A stretch of DNA of 57,236 bases from an uncultured Saprospiraceae bacterium. Its GTDB lineage: Bacteria; Bacteroidota; Bacteroidia; Chitinophagales; Saprospiraceae. Below the pieces are notes generated by a model. The model was not told the origin of the DNA, did no database searches, and was given only the letters and a program-made list of their open reading frames with translations. This document shows positions 52,184 to 57,236 of this stretch, piece by piece. Positions within the stretch are counted from its first letter, which is position 1. Every line of letters begins with the position of its first letter. The position numbers and the translations under genes were made by a program. The stretch covers positions 1 to 57,236 of the forward strand of contig CALIIW010000132.1 of NCBI GenBank assembly GCA_938018185.1, written 5' to 3'.

Positions 52184-55100
52184 TTAATAGTAAGTTCTCA
52201 TCATTATAGCATTCCCAGCTGCATATGGATTTTTGTTCATAATATAATCCATAGAGAACAAATAAGATTTATTTCTTGGATAAGACCTAGCAGGGAAAGA
52301 AATTTTATCTATAGTTAAAATGTTATTGTATAAAATAAACCCACCTTGTAATCTTATGGCATTCATTGCAGTTCCACTTTTCTTTATCAATTCTATTTTT
52401 TTTATGACATCATACCTTGATGGATAAGTGCCTTTTACTTTTGGTATATCAGCTTTTTTATATTCATATTTAACTATCCGAGGAGGGAATCCATATGGAC
52501 CTTGAGAAAAGACGTTCCAATAATTTTTTAAATCTTTGTGGTTCTTCATTAACTTTTCATTTCTAAATCTTGTAAACTCATCAAACGTATAATCGGCAGA
52601 GCAAAGACCAAAGCTTTTTTCATAAGAATAAAACTCCGGATCAAAAGGAGTCAGCCATTTGGAATAATTCGCCTTACTAATTGGAGCTGCTGCTGAGAAG
52701 TAAACGACAAATTTATTGTCAACAATTTCACCAGACTCTATAAGCAACGATTTAGTAAAATTGGTTGCGCTACTTTTAGTAAAAACATATGTTGGATATA
52801 CTGCCATATTATAACCAGGCATAAGTGTAGACATGGTAAATTTATTTACATAACCGTGTCTCCCGTTAGTTGTATATACATTTCTATTTTTTAATGCATT
52901 GTAAGTGTTACGGATATAGTCACTAATAAAACTCTTTCTATAAACATTGTCATTATTAATTTTCATTTTAACAAATGGAGCATGCTTGACGTCACCATTG
53001 CCAAACCTATGCAAATCACAATAATCAAAAGGTTCATTTAAATTGGTTTCCATTTGAATAGATTCTCTGTAATAGGTAGCTGTAGCAAGCCAACTTTCTT
53101 CTATTCCATTCATTTTTTGTTTAAAGTTATTAAACTTAGATACTCCAAATTTTATAGGATGAGATAAGACTAATTCTTCTTCATACTCACCAAGACCTTG
53201 TTCTTTTTCGTCCTGATTTATATTTTGTTTTCCACTTACATCTTTTGAGTCAAATTTAGTTTCAAGAGTGATGTAAGTAGTTTGCTCCATCACAGAATTA
53301 TTCAAACTCGCATAAGTATATAGATAGTTTTGCACTTGCCCCTTATATTTCCGAACGATGTCTAATTTATAGTATTCTTCATTTTGCAATTCTGGCAATG
53401 TGTATTCAATGGATTGATAATAGTCATTTGATACTATTGGAACTTCCAGGGATGTATCATTTTGCATATTCGTAAATCTTGCAAAGTATTCACAATTTTT
53501 ATTGTCTTTCACAACTGTAAAAAAATTGCTTTTTTTAGAAATGAACCTAATTTTACCTTTGCCATTTGGCAGTTCATCTTTCAATAAATAATTTTGATTA
53601 TGGACTGGATACGAGTAGTCAAACGTAGAGTGTGGGACATTTTCGGGCATTGGTCCAGTCCTGAATAAAACAGTACTGTCTTGATACCATCTCAATCCAT
53701 CTCTTTGAACAGGTATTCTACTTCCATTTACAATTTCATCAGCTTCAATCCTCACATAAAACTTGTAATTTGTTTCTGCTTCTAAATCAGCATCTGGCCT
53801 AACTCTAGCATAATATCCATCTGAAGGTATGAATGGTGCTTTACAATCTACACCTTCAATCTTCCCAACGTTTAAATATGGTTGGAAAATTCGAATTTTT
53901 TCTAAAACACCATCATCTGAAAACTCTGGAATTTCAATATTTTCATTCATAGGTATTAAAAATTCGACTTCAGGTGCAGTCCAAATAGATTCTTCAGTTC
54001 CTGTAGGAATCATATTTCCTATAAACTTGAGTCCAGCTAATGGGTCAGTTGAAGTAGTCTTACAATGTTCTCCAATTTTCAAATCAAAACTACTACTGCC
54101 ACTTACCAATCCTCCTAAAATTGAGTATTGTACTCTTGCTCGACCATTAAAATAAGCAGGATTTGGCATGCCACCAGACAAAGCCATAGCTGCAGAAAAA
54201 TCTAATATTTTTGCCTTAATATTATTCCATAAAAATTTAACCTTCACACCCAGTTCCCCTTCTACCGCTGCATATGTTTGGCCTTGCCCATACCAACCAT
54301 TTATTCCTCTTAAATAGGAACTGCCATCGGATCGACCACATTCAATATTTGCTTGCGAAATATTCATATCAAAACCAAGGTGCAATCCGACTTTAGCATA
54401 AAGAATAAAGACTTCAAATGGTTCTGGATCTAATGCAAAGTGAGCACCAAAAGCCAATCCACTTGCATCTTCATAAGTTTTAGAAGGTGATCGGTCTTTT
54501 CTCTCATCTATTTCAGCTTCAATTGAATTGTTTCCATTACTATCTCCTCCTCCAGTCAGCAAAGATTCAATCTTATCTGGCAATGGTGGCGGATCTGAAG
54601 GAATCCCATGTCCCATCATAATATAAGAAGACAAGGTTGGTGTCCCAAATGGTGTCTTTAATCCTAACTTACCAGGTTGCTCTGGAGTCCCCATATAATA
54701 ATACCAAGTATCTGGATCGACATGAAACACAGCATCCACCATTAAGTGGTTTGAAGGGTTTTTCATTCCTTGCAAAGCAAAATTTCCAAGCTCCACATTA
54801 AGGTAAGTTTCCAATTCACCATGCAAAGTTTTGTTAGGAAAATTATAAGCTATGTCAACTTTAGCATGAACTTTTGGATCATCCCTATCTTCAACTGGAG
54901 TCATAAAATAAGCAGAACCAAGTAAGCCTAGCTCTTGTATGCCATCGTGAGAATTAAAAGCACAGGTGAGCGCAACATCCATATTGAAAGCTTCTTTATT
55001 TGTAGCCCCAATTACTGTAGCTAATTTTATGGCATAATCTCCTTTTTTGGGAATATATTTTGCCCCTGATTTTTTTCCAGGCCCACCGGCATCTCCAAAG

Positions 55101-57236
55101 GTATATCCACCCTTTGTTTCCAATTTCATATTATAGGCCATTCCACCTCCAAGTCCATACATATTGAGTCCAGACATGATTGGTATCCCGCTTTCAAAAC
55201 TTGCAATGCCGTCTACATACCAATAGGAGTAGTAATCATCTGAACCAAAGGCTGCCTCCTTATTTCCATAAGTTCCAAACTCAGCACTTAATCCTACAGA
55301 ATCTACCATAGGCATTTTCACAGAGAGATAGCCACGGAAACCCTCCATATTATTATCATCATAATATTCAATTTCTCCTTTCAAAGCCACCGCACTAAAG
55401 GAAGCATCTATATTGATCGCGGTCACATCCACATCTACTAAGTCGAGATAATTTCTTGCACTCATACTGGTGTTTGCATTTTTCCAATCAGCTTTAAAAA
55501 CTATTTTCGTACTTGCTGCAATACCATCATCGTCACCAGCTAAAATCAGTTTTGGAGAAATATGAAAGGCAGGTTTGCTGTCTATCATTTTAAACCCTAT
55601 ATCATCTACAGACATCGGGAATCCACCTAAAAAATGCTGGGGACTTGCCAAAGCAAAATCTGTATTGTATATGGTATCTTGTCTCACATCCAATTCAAAC
55701 TTTGATAATTTGAGATCCAAAGAAGGAACTTTACCACCAATACTATCCCCTAGTTTATCTTTCAGATAGGTGTTCATTTCTTTGCCATCTATATTGAGGT
55801 GCCCATTCATCTTAATATTGAATGCCCATCTATTCTTGCCTTGATCTAAATTGCCTTTTACTAATTCTATTTTTGAGTTTTCATCCAATTGGATTTTTGC
55901 TTTTCCGGCCAATGGCATATCTACCTCTTCTTTAAAATGAACAATGAAATTAGCAGTGTCAGTTTGAGATCCTCTATCATCCCATATTCCTGAATAAAAC
56001 ATGGTATCCTTTTCTTCAAACCATGGGATTCCAATTTTTCCATTAAATTTTGTTTCTGTAAAATCATTTTTTTCAATGCACAAAGAAAATGTATCTATAG
56101 AAATTCCTGCATGAGACACAGCATATTCTTTCGACCAATCTATTAGATTCAATAATTCCCCTTTTACAGATATACCTTCTTTATCAATGATTACATCTTT
56201 TAACCGAGCTTCAACCTTTTCCTCCGAATTTAAAAAGTCTAGTTTAAATTCTACTGCAATCTCAGGCGCATAAAAGCCTTGCCAAGTATTGGCAAGTGAT
56301 TGTTCTTTTGGTACCTCATAGGCTTCAGGGAATTTTATTCCATCAGGATTTTCAAGATCTGAGCCATCATAAGTCATCGCACTAGCAGTGAATACATAAT
56401 CAGGTTTGCCTTCAATGATGAACGGGTGACTCATAGTAGTTTCGACAATAAAATTTCCTCCTTTGGCATAGGACGTTTTATAGAAAGTTTTCAATAGAAC
56501 TTTCTCATCTTCAATTGGTTTATCATCTTTTATTGGGATGAACTCATCCCTATCAAAACGCATCTCTCCTGCAATTTGAAATTTTTGAAAGCCATTGCAA
56601 TCCCAATGGATGTAAGTGAATAAGCTGTCTTGCAATCTTTCATTTTGAGTATTCAAGTCAGCGCCTAGACCATTAATACCAAACTGATAAGATCCATAAT
56701 CCCCAAAGGTTACATCTTCTAGCTTATAAAAGAGCCAGTCATTTTGAAATCCTTCCGGGCCAAAACAAATTTGAGTTCCAAAGGACAAAAGTCTATCAGC
56801 AGTCCCTTCTCCCCAAGGTAAATCAACATTTAAAGCCAATTGGACATTTGCCTGTTCTGGTGTAAAACCCATATTCATAATTCCAATTTGATAGCTATCC
56901 CCTTTGTATTCTTTCTCTAAGGAAAGGGGTAGATTGTAATTAACTCCTTTGACAAGATCTTTTATTTTTTTTGCATAGTTAATTGCTTCTTGCACATCAG
57001 ATTTTTCAACACCTGCCCAATCAATTGCTTTCTTAACATAACTTTTATCTAATATTTTACTGTCCTCTTTTACCTTGGAGCCTTCTTCTAAAACGGCTTT
57101 GGCCCATCCTTCAAAGGCCACTTTTTTACTATTGACTTTCAGTTCGTCAAATTTAACATTCACTTCAATGTTGTTTAGGAATGTTGTCCAAACAACGGCC
57201 TTACCTTTGAATCCAGCAGACTTAGTCCCTGAAATT
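52184..57236 (-). CDS. Giant secreted beta-rich protein, 5' end outside window
   Basis: The frame is open through the right edge. A GTG at 57163 could be read as a start, but in-frame coding continues upstream without a stop (..AVVWTTFLNNIEV), so the gene is 5'-truncated by the window with more than 1680 residues visible. No family recognised. The first 1000 residues alternate strands with repeated acidic segments (LNLIDWSKEYAVSHAGISID; FNGKIGIPWFEEKDTMFYSG), reminiscent of AsmA-like or other long beta structures. A later part (about 1100-1250 of the visible sequence) is FN3-like (LEAETNYKFYVRIEADEIVN). It precedes the FN3 protein by 10 bases. Its function is unknown. Confidence 0.75.
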   Translation of the reverse strand, partial: ISGTKSAGFKGKAVVWTTFLNNIEVNVKFDELKVNSKKVAFEGWAKAVLEEGSKVKEDSKILDKSYVKKAIDWAGVEKSDVQEAINYAKKIKDLVKGVNYNLPLSLEKEYKGDSYQIGIMNMGFTPEQANVQLALNVDLPWGEGTADRLLSFGTQICFGPEGFQNDWLFYKLEDVTFGDYGSYQFGINGLGADLNTQNERLQDSLFTYIHWDCNGFQKFQIAGEMRFDRDEFIPIKDDKPIEDEKVLLKTFYKTSYAKGGNFIVETTMSHPFIIEGKPDYVFTASAMTYDGSDLENPDGIKFPEAYEVPKEQSLANTWQGFYAPEIAVEFKLDFLNSEEKVEARLKDVIIDKEGISVKGELLNLIDWSKEYAVSHAGISIDTFSLCIEKNDFTETKFNGKIGIPWFEEKDTMFYSGIWDDRGSQTDTANFIVHFKEEVDMPLAGKAKIQLDENSKIELVKGNLDQGKNRWAFNIKMNGHLNIDGKEMNTYLKDKLGDSIGGKVPSLDLKLSKFELDVRQDTIYNTDFALASPQHFLGGFPMSVDDIGFKMIDSKPAFHISPKLILAGDDDGIAASTKIVFKADWKNANTSMSARNYLDLVDVDVTAINIDASFSAVALKGEIEYYDDNNMEGFRGYLSVKMPMVDSVGLSAEFGTYGNKEAAFGSDDYYSYWYVDGIASFESGIPIMSGLNMYGLGGGMAYNMKLETKGGYTFGDAGGPGKKSGAKYIPKKGDYAIKLATVIGATNKEAFNMDVALTCAFNSHDGIQELGLLGSAYFMTPVEDRDDPKVHAKVDIAYNFPNKTLHGELETYLNVELGNFALQGMKNPSNHLMVDAVFHVDPDTWYYYMGTPEQPGKLGLKTPFGTPTLSSYIMMGHGIPSDPPPLPDKIESLLTGGGDSNGNNSIEAEIDERKDRSPSKTYEDASGLAFGAHFALDPEPFEVFILYAKVGLHLGFDMNISQANIECGRSDGSSYLRGINGWYGQGQTYAAVEGELGVKVKFLWNNIKAKILDFSAAMALSGGMPNPAYFNGRARVQYSILGGLVSGSSSFDLKIGEHCKTTSTDPLAGLKFIGNMIPTGTEESIWTAPEVEFLIPMNENIEIPEFSDDGVLEKIRIFQPYLNVGKIEGVDCKAPFIPSDGYYARVRPDADLEAETNYKFYVRIEADEIVNGSRIPVQRDGLRWYQDSTVLFRTGPMPENVPHSTFDYSYPVHNQNYLLKDELPNGKGKIRFISKKSNFFTVVKDNKNCEYFARFTNMQNDTSLEVPIVSNDYYQSIEYTLPELQNEEYYKLDIVRKYKGQVQNYLYTYASLNNSVMEQTTYITLETKFDSKDVSGKQNINQDEKEQGLGEYEEELVLSHPIKFGVSKFNNFKQKMNGIEESWLATATYYRESIQMETNLNEPFDYCDLHRFGNGDVKHAPFVKMKINNDNVYRKSFISDYIRNTYNALKNRNVYTTNGRHGYVNKFTMSTLMPGYNMAVYPTYVFTKSSATNFTKSLLIESGEIVDNKFVVYFSAAAPISKANYSKWLTPFDPEFYSYEKSFGLCSADYTFDEFTRFRNEKLMKNHKDLKNYWNVFSQGPYGFPPRIVKYEYKKADIPKVKGTYPSRYDVIKKIELIKKSGTAMNAIRLQGGFILYNNILTIDKISFPARSYPRNKSYLFSMDYIMNKNPYAAGNAIMMRTYY

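Noticed and set aside
57163-57236. GTG at 57163 as start of the giant gene
   Set aside because: The frame remains open and coding-like to the window edge, so the true start is outside.

Overview
The window comes from a low-GC member of the Bacteroidota, most likely a Saprospiraceae-like marine or environmental lineage. The evidence is the Bacteroidota-type succinate dehydrogenase cytochrome b, families largely confined to the phylum (DUF4783-, DUF4834- and TIGR02757-like proteins, YceI lipoproteins, TlpA-like thioredoxins), -7 boxes of the form TAnnTTTG, start sites with little Shine-Dalgarno signal, and several TTG/GTG starts. The placement below phylum is inference. No rRNA, tRNA, CRISPR array, prophage or complete insertion sequence was seen.

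Layout. 1-7.3 kb: 3' truncated sdhC, a hypothetical gene with RNase R, an ECF sigma / anti-sigma-like / Spy-like envelope-stress cassette, lgt, and a di-haem peroxidase lipoprotein. 7.3-17.8 kb: a glycosyltransferase; a three-gene run ending in a VanY-like carboxypeptidase; then a minus-strand block with a thioredoxin-like protein, lpxD, a Xre/RES toxin-antitoxin pair, polA and a CBS-domain protein. 18-27 kb: two tandem TPR-SHOCT membrane proteins, an HtrA-like protease with mtaB, a TlpA-like protein with duplicated flanking modules, rsgA, YceI, a DUF4783 protein and a TIGR02757 protein. 27-36.3 kb: a DUF4834-like small membrane protein coupled to a pseudouridine synthase, two tandem thioredoxin-TPR proteins, a DUF1501 protein, an aminopeptidase P and rpoN. 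36.4-50 kb: lysozyme, O-methyltransferase, polysaccharide deacetylase with an acetyltransferase, a carboxylate-amine ligase fused to CBS domains, a PLP dehydratase, an rRNA methyltransferase, a DUF3137/LemA pair, a SPOR-like protein, and a CYTH protein overlapping a GHMP kinase. 50-57.2 kb: a secreted FN3 protein and a giant secreted protein running off the window.

How genes relate. Much of the content serves the envelope: lipoprotein maturation (lgt), lipid A (lpxD), peptidoglycan turnover (VanY-like, GH25), periplasmic redox (four or more thioredoxin-fold proteins), quality control (HtrA-like, ECF cassette) and surface glycans (deacetylase, GNAT, GT2). The rest is housekeeping: replication/repair, RNA decay, tRNA/rRNA modification and ribosome assembly.

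The least explained structure is non-coding. Degenerate tandem repeats with a strict 7-bp period occur in at least six intergenic gaps. In most cases they start at or within a few bases of a stop codon and, read from the gene, resemble GTTCATC/GTTGTTG. Two of them sit at the end of a dispersed two-hairpin repeat (42 bp identical) found in two convergent gene junctions. Several untranslated regions also carry mutually exclusive or long hairpins.
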